This document shows positions 24,226 to 32,491 of a stretch of DNA of 64,000 nt, in pieces. The position numbers were made by a program, and so were the translations under genes. The DNA comes from Bacteroides neonati. Its GTDB lineage: Bacteria > Bacteroidota > Bacteroidia > Bacteroidales > Bacteroidaceae. The notes under the pieces are model-generated. The model was not told the DNA's origin. It did not search any database and saw only the letters and a list, made by a program, of their open reading frames with translations. The DNA is taken from contig NZ_HG726020.1 in assembly GCF_000499785.1 (NCBI RefSeq), positions 310,001 to 374,000 on the forward strand, given 5' to 3'. Positions within the stretch are counted from its first letter, which is position 1; every line of letters starts with the position of its first letter.

Positions 24226-27200
24226 ATGAATTTATCGAAAACTACAGAAAAAATATTTGAAACAAATTCTTGCTACGCTCGACCTGAACAAGCTGTTAAT
24301 CAAGCAGAATCATTAAAATCTTTGTCTAGAGATTTATATACCGATTCGAAGAGGTTTATATACGAGTTGTTGCAGAATGCTGACGATTCAACATCTCCTA
24401 ATAAAAATGTAGATATTTATATTCGTTTTTTTGACGACGTAATGCTGTTAGCTCATACTGGTCAGCCTTTTACAGCAAGAGATATTGAAGGGCTTTGTTC
24501 GGTAAGTCATGGCACTAAAAAAAACTCAATAGAAAAAACTGGATATAAAGGTATTGGTTTTAAAGCTGTCTTTGGGCAGTCAAATAAAGTAATTGTATAT
24601 TCAAAGGATAATTACTTTCGATTCGATGAAACATACAATTTCACATGGAAACCAGAATGGGAACAATCTCAAAGCGAATGGGAAACAAATAATGACAGAA
24701 AATTCCTGTATCCATGGCAGATAATACCCATTCTAACAAATAAAGAAGACATTCCTCAGGAGATAGATTCATTCTTATCTTCTGGGGACTGGAAGGTTGC
24801 AACCCTTGTACATCTCAGCAATAAACAAGATGTAGAAAATGCCGTAAAAGAATTGATTGAAAATGTGAACATGTTTTTATTTCTTAAAAACATTAAAAGT
24901 ATTGAGTTTGAAACAGACAACATTTATAAAGTATCAATAGCCAGAAATAACGACAAAATAAGAATACACCAGAATAGTACTTTGAAAGCAGAGTGGTTAT
25001 TATACTCCCAACAACTTAATATACCGTCTGAAATAAAAGATCGGATTGTACCGGATTCAAATGTGCCAGACAAACTAAAAAAAGCTACAAGCATTGAATT
25101 GTCTTTTGCTGCAAAAATTGAAAAAAGCCAACTTGTTCCGCTAAAAGATGGAGAACAATTGTTGTATGCTTATTTACCAACAGGTGAAAAGAAATATTAC
25201 CTTCCTATTTTGGTAAACAGCAGTTTCTTAACTTCTGCCAACAGAGAATCTTTGCATGAAAACTCTGTATGGAACCAATGGCTTTTTGAATCCATTGCTA
25301 TCGTCCTATTCAAATGGATTGCCGAATTAGTTAAGGGAGAATATCAGTGCCAGGCATATAAATTAATACCAGATCGATTAATTTATTCTGACGCACTAAG
25401 TATTGGCTTTAACAGTGGTATAGATAAAGCATTAGATTCTGTTCCATTTATCATTTCAGAACAACAAATGTTGCTTACCCGTGATCAGGCTATTCAGGAT
25501 TCTACATTTTTATGGGAAAATACATTTGTGGGAAATAACAACATACGGCAATTCGTTATACAAAGAGATAACAAACCTGGCATTGCCCTCAACCCATTTG
25601 TGAAGCATACCGATTTCGGAAATGTATTTAAAAAATTAGGTGTTTCCACTTTTGATTGGGAAGATATGCCTCAATTGTTTCTATTCCCACAATTCATAAA
25701 AAGCCATACTATAGCCTACAACATTGAGCTTATAAAACATTTCAAATACCTGATTGACAAGGAAAATATAAAGAAAGTATCTAATAAGATATCTTCATGG
25801 AAGTTTATTTATGATCATAAGGCAGAGCTTAAAAGTCCTTCAGAAATATATTTCCCTGCACCGGATGATTTTAATTGGAATAATCCTGATAGCGAACTTT
25901 CTTTTCTGCATCCGGATATTCAGCATTGGTTACTCGTGTCTCATGACTATAGAATATGGTTAGAAACTTTAGGAGTGATTGAGAAAACCGATCTTGCATA
26001 TCTTCAAAAAACCATACTCGCAAATCCTTCTGAGTATACTACTTTTGAAAATGCCATAAAGACTATGCGAGATATTTACATGTTGTATTCTAAAGGTGTG
26101 CTTGATAATGAAACATTAAGTAAACTTGGAGACTTAAAAATACTTACCCAAAAAGGTGGCTTGGTTGCTGCAAATCAATGTTATTTATCTGATATTTACA
26201 AACCTCGGTTACCACTGGAAGAACTCATTTCCGAAGATATGTTTGTAAGTGAATCCTATTTGTCTAGTCATTGCGATAAAGATGAGTGGAAGCGGTTCTT
26301 TAAAATGATAGGAACAAAAGAAGGAATTGAAAGAATTAAGATTGAAGAAAAATACAATGTAGATTTAATTAGTAGTATTCATTCTTTGAAAAAAGAATAC
26401 TTGAATAGATATTTTTATGCAGGCAACTTCAAAGTGGATCATTATAAGAATATAATCTTTTTCTCATTTCTACATAAATCAAATGATTATAGTTTTGCAT
26501 TAAGATTCTGGGAAGATATTATTGAAAACTTTATATCTTCTGAAATATTCGAGTCTGCAATTGCATATTGGGGATATTCAGGAATGTCCGGACAGAATTC
26601 CGGTGAAAGGGTAGAAAATTATATGATATGGTATATAAATAATCAAGATTGTATCCCCACAAAAATGCACGATTGCAAGAAAGCAACAGATGTGCTTCTC
26701 AACGATGTAGGTATAATTAATATAGTGGGTAATTACCTACCGGTCTTTGACGGTCCGGAGTTATCTCCAGACTGGAAGTCGTTTTTTCGGTTTAAATCTG
26801 AACTCACATTATCCAATTATCTTGACTTAATATCAAACATAGTAAAAGATGTTACCGATAAAGGTACAATTAAAACTGATAATAGCGAGCGTATTCAAGA
26901 GGTTTATAATCTTTTACTTAATCAAACAACAAACTGGTCAGAGGATGAAATTGCTCAGGTAAGAGAGTGGGCTGAAAATATTCAACTTCCCGATAAGTTC
27001 GGCTCTCCTCATACTATCGACAATCTGCGTTACTATGCAGATGGCGATACATCTATCTTTCAGGATGAGTTTAATTTCTTATTTTTAAATTCGAATAACA
27101 AAAAACATCTATACATTGAAGACTTTCTAACAATTTTAGGAGTTGAAATATTCAAACAGGAAAATTTCAGTTTATCCTATGATGAAGAATGTAAATCAAC

Positions 27201-29268
27201 TTCTTTATTAAAAGACAAACTGATAAAGATAAGTCCTTATTTAGAGAAATGGATCTTATCAGAAGAACAAGTGAATACCGAACCCAAAATAGAGAAACTA
27301 TATAAAGGAATTGAGAAACTGGACATATATGAAGTACCGGAGCTAAAAATAAGATATAATAGCTGGGAAAAGATAGTACAATTTCATTTGAAAGATGATG
27401 TTTTATATGTAAAATCTCCATGGTATAGCAATATGTCTTTAATGTATTTGCCGTATAAGCTCTGTTACTATTTGGGAATAAAAGGTTTTGAGAACGAACT
27501 GGGCTTTCTGTTAAGGTCGGAGGAGAATGAAATACAACAACATTTTAAACAGGAGCAAATAGAATTGCCTGAGCAGACAACAATCGCAGATAAAAACCCG
27601 ATTGAGACAGCGAGTGTAGGTGAAGATAAAAAAGAAATTACCTCTGATACCTTAATAAGTTTAGGGACTGCAACAATTGATGAATTAAATACATTAATCG
27701 AAAAAGATAGGACATTATCTTCATTTTTTCACTTTTCAACTGCTTCATACGATAAACTTGAATACGCACAAACAATAATAAGACGAGCCAAAACAAACAT
27801 AATAGCATATTTGCCAACAATTGGATATGATTGTAGTGAGGCTGCTGAAATTGCACCAAGTATATTTAGTGGAATAAAAAAAGAAGGTAAAGACATCTAC
27901 GTTGTTACAAGACCTTCTGATGGTGATGTAGTTCTTCTACATTATACTTCAGAATTAGATGTATTAGAGTATGTCGCAGCCGAATTTTGGTATGAAGATG
28001 GAGAACATACACCTAAGCAAATAACTTTTGGACAACTACTGAAGCAGACTGGTATTAATCGAATACCTGTTAATAATACTGGCATTTCTTGCTCAGATAT
28101 TGAAGAATTATTTAAATCGCCTAAATCTGAAGTGTTAGATTTTAATCCTGTACCATATTCACGCCATAAGATAGCTAGAGTAATATCTTCTTTTGCCAAT
28201 ACTAATGGAGGAACATTGGTCTTCGGTCTCAAAGAAATTGATTCAGATTCAAATGAACCTATAGGACTCAGTTTCGACTTTCAGGTTGTTGAAATTACCA
28301 AAAAGGCAATGTCATTACTTTCACCAATACCACAGATAACTTATAATTGGATGAAAAATGGAGATAATAATCTTTTTGTAATCAAGGTTGAAAAATCAGA
28401 TATTGAAATATTTGCCGATAATAAAAAATACATTCGAAGAGGTAATGATAGCGTTTTAGAAGCTGGTGAATTTAATTCACATCTTATTTTAAACAACCCT
28501 AAATTTAGGAGAAATCTCGCAATAATTATTGCAATAGAAAATTATGCGCCAATCAATCAGATTTCAAATGTAAAATACGCAAAAGATGATGCTCTAAAGT
28601 TTAAAGAATTATTGATTAATGTCTTCTCATTTGCTGAAGATGATATACTTTTATTTACAAATGAAGAAGCATTGAAAAGTAATTTAGAATATAATCTTCA
28701 AGGGCTTTTTCTCTCACTAACAAAAGATGATCGATTGATATTCTATTATGTCGGACATGGTTTCCATAACGGAATTACAAATTATTTATCAACTTATGAT
28801 ACGCATAAACACCATATTGCAGAGACATCAGTCTCATTAAACAAAATATTACTTGACCCTTTACGAAAATCGAAATGTAATAATGCACTTATATTTATTG
28901 ATGCTTGTGCTCAGATTTTTCACGATGAGCATGAACGATCCCAAGTATCAGATATAAGTGATGAAGAATTAATATTACTTTCTCATGATTTTCCAAATTA
29001 TGCAATATTTCTCTCGTGTCAACCGGGTCAAAGTTCATATTCAAGTGATATACTAAAAAATGGAATATGGACACATCATTTAATTGAGGCTTTAAATGGA
29101 AGGAGACAAGAGGTTGTTAAAAATGGTAAATATATTACAGATAGATCATTAAATGATTATCTATCCAATCATGTCGCTATATATACAAAAAAAGAACTTA
29201 ATTACGAGCAAAACCCTAGAGCAGTGTTGGATGCGAGTTATGAAAATGTGATTATGGAAACTTTATAA
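24226..29268 (+). CDS. Sacsin-type ATPase / AlbA-Schlafen / caspase-like fusion, putative anti-phage effector
   Basis: A 1680-residue cytoplasmic protein from the ATG at 24226; an upstream TTG at 24169 was not preferred. Residues about 8-250 are a GHKL-type ATPase of the sacsin kind: N-box ELLQNADD at 47-54, HTGQPF at 77-82, glycine loop TGYKGIGFKAVF at 105-116. About 250-1190 is a long region of unknown fold. About 1190-1300 has a segment (IIAYLPTIGYDCSEAAEIAP, TFGQLLKQTGINRIPV) that I recall from the C-termini of bacterial sacsin-like proteins. About 1290-1420 resembles AlbA_2/Schlafen (SFANTNGGTLVFGLKE at 1322-1337). About 1426-1660 is a caspase-like domain with GHG (H1511) and IDACAQ (C1561) as the predicted dyad, and a later FLSCQPGQSSYS. 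No signal peptide, no membrane segment. I infer a nucleotide-controlled sensor activating a suicide protease. Confidence 0.85.
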   Translation: MNLSKTTEKIFETNSCYARPEQAVNQAESLKSLSRDLYTDSKRFIYELLQNADDSTSPNKNVDIYIRFFDDVMLLAHTGQPFTARDIEGLCSVSHGTKKNSIEKTGYKGIGFKAVFGQSNKVIVYSKDNYFRFDETYNFTWKPEWEQSQSEWETNNDRKFLYPWQIIPILTNKEDIPQEIDSFLSSGDWKVATLVHLSNKQDVENAVKELIENVNMFLFLKNIKSIEFETDNIYKVSIARNNDKIRIHQNSTLKAEWLLYSQQLNIPSEIKDRIVPDSNVPDKLKKATSIELSFAAKIEKSQLVPLKDGEQLLYAYLPTGEKKYYLPILVNSSFLTSANRESLHENSVWNQWLFESIAIVLFKWIAELVKGEYQCQAYKLIPDRLIYSDALSIGFNSGIDKALDSVPFIISEQQMLLTRDQAIQDSTFLWENTFVGNNNIRQFVIQRDNKPGIALNPFVKHTDFGNVFKKLGVSTFDWEDMPQLFLFPQFIKSHTIAYNIELIKHFKYLIDKENIKKVSNKISSWKFIYDHKAELKSPSEIYFPAPDDFNWNNPDSELSFLHPDIQHWLLVSHDYRIWLETLGVIEKTDLAYLQKTILANPSEYTTFENAIKTMRDIYMLYSKGVLDNETLSKLGDLKILTQKGGLVAANQCYLSDIYKPRLPLEELISEDMFVSESYLSSHCDKDEWKRFFKMIGTKEGIERIKIEEKYNVDLISSIHSLKKEYLNRYFYAGNFKVDHYKNIIFFSFLHKSNDYSFALRFWEDIIENFISSEIFESAIAYWGYSGMSGQNSGERVENYMIWYINNQDCIPTKMHDCKKATDVLLNDVGIINIVGNYLPVFDGPELSPDWKSFFRFKSELTLSNYLDLISNIVKDVTDKGTIKTDNSERIQEVYNLLLNQTTNWSEDEIAQVREWAENIQLPDKFGSPHTIDNLRYYADGDTSIFQDEFNFLFLNSNNKKHLYIEDFLTILGVEIFKQENFSLSYDEECKSTSLLKDKLIKISPYLEKWILSEEQVNTEPKIEKLYKGIEKLDIYEVPELKIRYNSWEKIVQFHLKDDVLYVKSPWYSNMSLMYLPYKLCYYLGIKGFENELGFLLRSEENEIQQHFKQEQIELPEQTTIADKNPIETASVGEDKKEITSDTLISLGTATIDELNTLIEKDRTLSSFFHFSTASYDKLEYAQTIIRRAKTNIIAYLPTIGYDCSEAAEIAPSIFSGIKKEGKDIYVVTRPSDGDVVLLHYTSELDVLEYVAAEFWYEDGEHTPKQITFGQLLKQTGINRIPVNNTGISCSDIEELFKSPKSEVLDFNPVPYSRHKIARVISSFANTNGGTLVFGLKEIDSDSNEPIGLSFDFQVVEITKKAMSLLSPIPQITYNWMKNGDNNLFVIKVEKSDIEIFADNKKYIRRGNDSVLEAGEFNSHLILNNPKFRRNLAIIIAIENYAPINQISNVKYAKDDALKFKELLINVFSFAEDDILLFTNEEALKSNLEYNLQGLFLSLTKDDRLIFYYVGHGFHNGITNYLSTYDTHKHHIAETSVSLNKILLDPLRKSKCNNALIFIDACAQIFHDEHERSQVSDISDEELILLSHDFPNYAIFLSCQPGQSSYSSDILKNGIWTHHLIEALNGRRQEVVKNGKYITDRSLNDYLSNHVAIYTKKELNYEQNPRAVLDASYENVIMETL

Positions 29269-29296
29269 ATAAAAAAGAAGTAATATATGGGTTTTT

Positions 29297-29361
29297 GCTA
29301 CTTTTTCACCGCTCTATGCTCATGGAAAAAGTAGCGGACGGAAGTGATTAGCTCCGTCCGC
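29297..29361. terminator. Double hairpin between the cargo gene and parB
   Basis: GCTACTTTTTC (29297-29307) pairs with GAAAAAGTAGC (29325-29335). A second stem, GCGGACGGA (29334-29342) with TCCGTCCGC (29353-29361), overlaps it by 2 bases, so the two are nearly exclusive. The site lies between two convergent genes and probably ends both transcripts. Confidence 0.65.
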
Positions 29362-29368
29362 ATTGGGG

Positions 29369-31042
29369 TTATTCTTGGGTGAAATCGGTTTCTAATTCTT
29401 CGCTGTCTTCTTGCTCGTCGGCTGTCTCTTCTGCCGTGTTTTGAGTGTGGATAGCCTCTATCTTCTCGGTTATACGTGCGTGTCGCTTGTCGTACACCTC
29501 TTGGTGCTTGGCTCTTATCTCGGCAAGTCCATCGGGGATGTGTTGCTCCGCAAATTCCAATAATAGGTCTTCGGTTACTCCGGTGCGGAATGCTCCCTTT
29601 AGGTGGGCGATGATAAAATCTCTGCGGATTATATTCTTTGCTTCATTGGTCAGATTGTTGATGATTTGCAGTTTATCATCTTCACACAAATGGTATCGCT
29701 TTTCGGTTATACCCAATGTGGCAAAATGCTCCTGTTTTGTAAATGATAGCATCGCAAAGTAGGTCATCTTCTCCTCGAATAGAGTAAAATCGCCTGTGAG
29801 GTCAGTGTTATTAATCAATGTCTTGGTATCGTCAATAATCTTTTCGTTAGAGAGTTCCTTGTTACGACTATCTTGTTTTGTCAATTTCAACAATGGTGTT
29901 TCGACCTCCGTTTTATCCGATGTGCTTACACATGTGTAACCCAAAGATACCCCTCGTGTGCCGATATTGGCATACATTGTGATTTTACCCTCGTTGTATT
30001 GTTCCATTAGTTCGGTGGTGTCTGATTCAAAATCAACAACCTCTTCAGCATATTCGCCCAAAGCTTCGTTGTACTCCTCGTCTGTTTCGTAATCATCTTG
30101 GTCGGGTGCGGTTGGTGGTTTGGGACACTCTCGGCAGTAGTTTAGCTCGGTAATTTCATACTCCTGCTCCGTCAGCATATCAATGGCATCTTTGCAACCA
30201 TTCAGATTTGTAACCGACAACGGCAATTCGGGGTTCTTCTCTTTAAACTCTTTGGCACGTTCTACGATATAAAATGTGTTCTTTGCTTTCAGACAAGTAG
30301 TGTTAAGGCATTTGCCACAGCCATTGCCCTCGCTGAATAAATTATGCGTTTCTGAATTATACTCACAATCATAACACTCGCTCTTGTCAAAGAAATACTC
30401 ATTTAGGTCGGTTGAGTAGTTCTTCTCGATAAGGCTTACAACCTCTTTTGAAGTCTTTTTTAGCCAATTGTAGTAGTTGTCCGCTTGATAATGGTCAGCA
30501 AAAATTTCTTCTTGCACCTCTCCACTATATTTGCAAAGTTCCAACGCTGCCGAAAGATTTATATCATCGGTCAAAAGTAGCTCGGCAAAGGGTTGAATAA
30601 GGCTATTCAATCGCATACGACTGCGGATATAGCTATTTGACTTGCCAAACTTCACGATAAGAGTTGCCGTGTCGTAATGGCTGGTTTCGATAAGGGTTTT
30701 GTAGGCTATTGCCTCCTCGATGGGTGAAACATCTTTGCGTTGCAAATTCTCTGTCAGAGCATATTCTACGGCTACATTATCGGGTATATCTTTCACAATT
30801 GCCGAAATGCCTGTCATTCCTGCCAAAAGTGATGCACGGTAACGACGCTCTCCGTAAACTATCTCGTACCTGTCGGCACTTGTCAATCTCACCATAATGG
30901 GCTGTAAAACTCCTTGCTCTTTGATGCTCTCGGCAAGCTCCGCAATGTCAGTATCTTTGAATGTTTTACGAGGATTGAATTTGCTCGGTTTAATCTTTGA
31001 AAGAGCGATAAACGCTACATTGTTGTTTTCTTGTAAGTTCAT
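29369..31042 (-). CDS. parB: ParB-family partition protein with cysteine clusters
   Basis: A 557-residue protein with an N-terminal ParB/Srx domain (IKPSKFNPRKTF at about 17-28, GERRYRASLLAGM at about 64-76, ENLQRKDVSPIEEA near 97). A helix-turn-helix follows at about 115-150 (DTATLIVKFGKSNSYIRSRM). The middle carries cysteine-rich elements (CYDCEY, CGKCLNTTC, CRECP) that may bind metal. The C-terminus is acidic. ParB proteins bind parS sites and may use CTP. The matching ParA-type protein is TraA, 17 kb away in the tra operon. It overlaps the downstream-oriented DUF3873 gene by 4 bp. Confidence 0.85.
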   Translation of the reverse strand: MNLQENNNVAFIALSKIKPSKFNPRKTFKDTDIAELAESIKEQGVLQPIMVRLTSADRYEIVYGERRYRASLLAGMTGISAIVKDIPDNVAVEYALTENLQRKDVSPIEEAIAYKTLIETSHYDTATLIVKFGKSNSYIRSRMRLNSLIQPFAELLLTDDINLSAALELCKYSGEVQEEIFADHYQADNYYNWLKKTSKEVVSLIEKNYSTDLNEYFFDKSECYDCEYNSETHNLFSEGNGCGKCLNTTCLKAKNTFYIVERAKEFKEKNPELPLSVTNLNGCKDAIDMLTEQEYEITELNYCRECPKPPTAPDQDDYETDEEYNEALGEYAEEVVDFESDTTELMEQYNEGKITMYANIGTRGVSLGYTCVSTSDKTEVETPLLKLTKQDSRNKELSNEKIIDDTKTLINNTDLTGDFTLFEEKMTYFAMLSFTKQEHFATLGITEKRYHLCEDDKLQIINNLTNEAKNIIRRDFIIAHLKGAFRTGVTEDLLLEFAEQHIPDGLAEIRAKHQEVYDKRHARITEKIEAIHTQNTAEETADEQEDSEELETDFTQE

Positions 31043-31275
31043 AATGATATGTTTTTTAGATTGTTATTTTTTTTCTGTTTGGTTTTTAACCAATTATCTC
31101 GTTTCTCTCGGCACTTCTCCAAAGTCGGTGCTACGGTTGAGAACAACTCATTATCTGTGTGTCGATAATCGTACTGATAGTAGATTGTTCCTCTGAAAGC
31201 ACCTGCAATAAAGGTGGTGTACTTCTCTTCTCCTGCGGGGCATACGGATATGCCGTTTTCGTTTATGGTATTCAT
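31039..31275 (-). CDS. DUF3873 small ICE protein
   Basis: A 78-residue protein with the DUF3873 signature: ENGISVCPAGEEKYTTF, YYQYDYRHTDNELFSTVAPT, then a basic LEKCREKRDNWLKTKQKK. Proteins of this family occur in Bacteroidales conjugative elements near parB. The function is unknown. Its end overlaps the parB start by 4 bp, so the two are co-translated. Confidence 0.8.
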   Translation of the reverse strand: MNTINENGISVCPAGEEKYTTFIAGAFRGTIYYQYDYRHTDNELFSTVAPTLEKCREKRDNWLKTKQKKNNNLKNISL

Positions 31276-31296
31276 TTGTTATTTGGATTTTGATGA

Positions 31297-31818
31297 TTAG
31301 TATTCTGATTGACTGGCAATAGGTTTTAATACCGGATGTGGCTGAGTGGCACTTTGGGTCATATTACCAGCCTGTGCAAAACGCTCGATACGTTGTTTGC
31401 CTTCCTCGCTAACTGTTTTGTAATAAGTTACACCCCTTTCGTATGAGATATGAGCAACTGTCAAATAATCCCCATTTTCTTCTCTTAATCGGTCGCAGAC
31501 TGTTACACCATTGCCCAAATGCCCGAACATTAGCTCCTCTTGCGGTACGGTCAATCCCATAAAGTGTACTTTAACAAAGCGTTCCAAAAGCAGGTCATTA
31601 TCATAGACCGCCTGTGTAATATCTCGTGCGGTTACTTCTTTATCTTTGCAATACCACTCGTTAAACTCCTCATTTGTGAATAGTTTTACATATCCGTTGC
31701 CTTTGAGATAGGCTACAAATGGCTGGCTTATACCCCCAACTCTGAGAGTTAGGTATTCTATAACTTCTGACGGCTTATTGCCTTCCATTGTTCCCTGTAA
31801 TTTCAATGTTGTATTCAT
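31297..31818 (-). CDS. Hypothetical ICE protein
   Basis: A 173-residue soluble protein without a recognised family. It starts MNTTLKLQGTMEGNKPSEVI, has mixed helix/strand content (GGISQPFVAYLKGNGYVKLF, TNEEFNEWYCKDKEV), and a Gln/Pro/Ser-rich tail. It lies 21 bp upstream of the DUF3873 gene on the same strand, in the parB transcript. A role in partition or plasmid-like maintenance is possible only by context. Confidence 0.6.
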   Translation of the reverse strand: MNTTLKLQGTMEGNKPSEVIEYLTLRVGGISQPFVAYLKGNGYVKLFTNEEFNEWYCKDKEVTARDITQAVYDNDLLLERFVKVHFMGLTVPQEELMFGHLGNGVTVCDRLREENGDYLTVAHISYERGVTYYKTVSEEGKQRIERFAQAGNMTQSATQPHPVLKPIASQSEY

Positions 31819-31831
31819 GTCGCTGTATGTT

Positions 31832-32041
31832 TTAAGAAATTAATATCCAAAATAATCCTCCAATGATGAGTGCGTAGGCAAGAATAAAGAGGACAACTGC
31901 CAATGCAAGGGTAAACAGTAAGCGGATTACAAATTTCCCAATAACAAGCCCTATAAGCCACCCCCAAAGAGAACCACCCAACACGGCTGAACCTGCAACG
32001 GCTACCATTGCCCAAAGTCCTATTTTATATCTTGTTTTCAT
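31832..32041 (-). CDS. Small integral membrane protein
   Basis: A 69-residue protein from the ATG at 32041 (an ATG two codons earlier, at 32047, is possible). It has three hydrophobic stretches (WAMVAVAGSAVLGGSLWGWL, then GLVIGKFVIRLLFTLAL and a final VVLFILAYALIIGGLFWIL). It is the first gene of the parB-side transcript and 13 bp from the next gene. No family assigned. Confidence 0.55.
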   Translation of the reverse strand: MKTRYKIGLWAMVAVAGSAVLGGSLWGWLIGLVIGKFVIRLLFTLALAVVLFILAYALIIGGLFWILIS

Positions 32042-32200
32042 CACCACTCTGTTTTTTTGATTATATGCGGATTTTGGAGGTGAGGGAGTTGAGTTTCCAT
32101 TTAAACTTTTCTGTCTCTCGTAAATCCGACATTTTTTTTATGCGTCTTTCCATCGGGTCGGTCGTTTTCGTTTCGGGGGCAATCAAGGTGTAGGGTTTAG

Positions 32201-32289
32201 GAAAAACAAGGTTTATGAGAAAAATACTCTCTGGACGTAGTACAGCAGGAAGATTTTTCTCAGAACCGGAGGCTTGACCTTGTTTTTTC
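32201..32289. repeat. Nested inverted repeat, candidate oriT/parS or structured RNA
   Basis: Outer arms GAAAAACAAGGT (32201-32212) and 32277-32289 (one extra T); inner arms TGAGAAAAAT (32216-32225) and ATTTTTCTCA (32253-32262), exact, with a 27-nt loop. Together they make an almost continuous 30-nt stem on each side, interrupted by an asymmetric bulge. Confidence 0.6.
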
Positions 32290-32443
32290 GTTAAGAGCCC
32301 GTAAATACCTTTGCTCCAGATAACGAATGACTGATTCGATGAATGATAACTCGTAATTGTGGAGGATTTACAAGAAGAGAGGCAGACGAGAATAATTCTT
32401 AATAGTGTCTCAACGCTATTCGTTCATGGCAACAAAAGGGTAT

Positions 32444-32468
32444 AAAAAAAGCCTCACAATGGAGGCTT
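32444..32468 (-). terminator. Terminator of the helicase-nuclease gene
   Basis: On the minus strand AAGCCTC and GAGGCTT (plus 32449-32455 and 32462-32468) form a stem with a 6-nt loop, followed by seven Ts (plus A-run 32444-32450). It ends the minus-strand transcript 24 bp after the helicase stop. Confidence 0.85.
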
Positions 32469-32491
32469 AATTCTATTAAATTTGAATACGT

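Larger units (their letters stand above)
32048..32491. other. 444-bp non-coding gap with a nested inverted repeat
   Basis: The gap separates two minus-strand transcripts. I see no convincing gene. It contains a nested inverted repeat at 32201-32289 and the terminator of the helicase gene at 32444-32468. The remaining sequence includes an unexplained Gly/Cys-poor, pyrimidine-rich plus strand (32105-32185). Confidence 0.5.
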
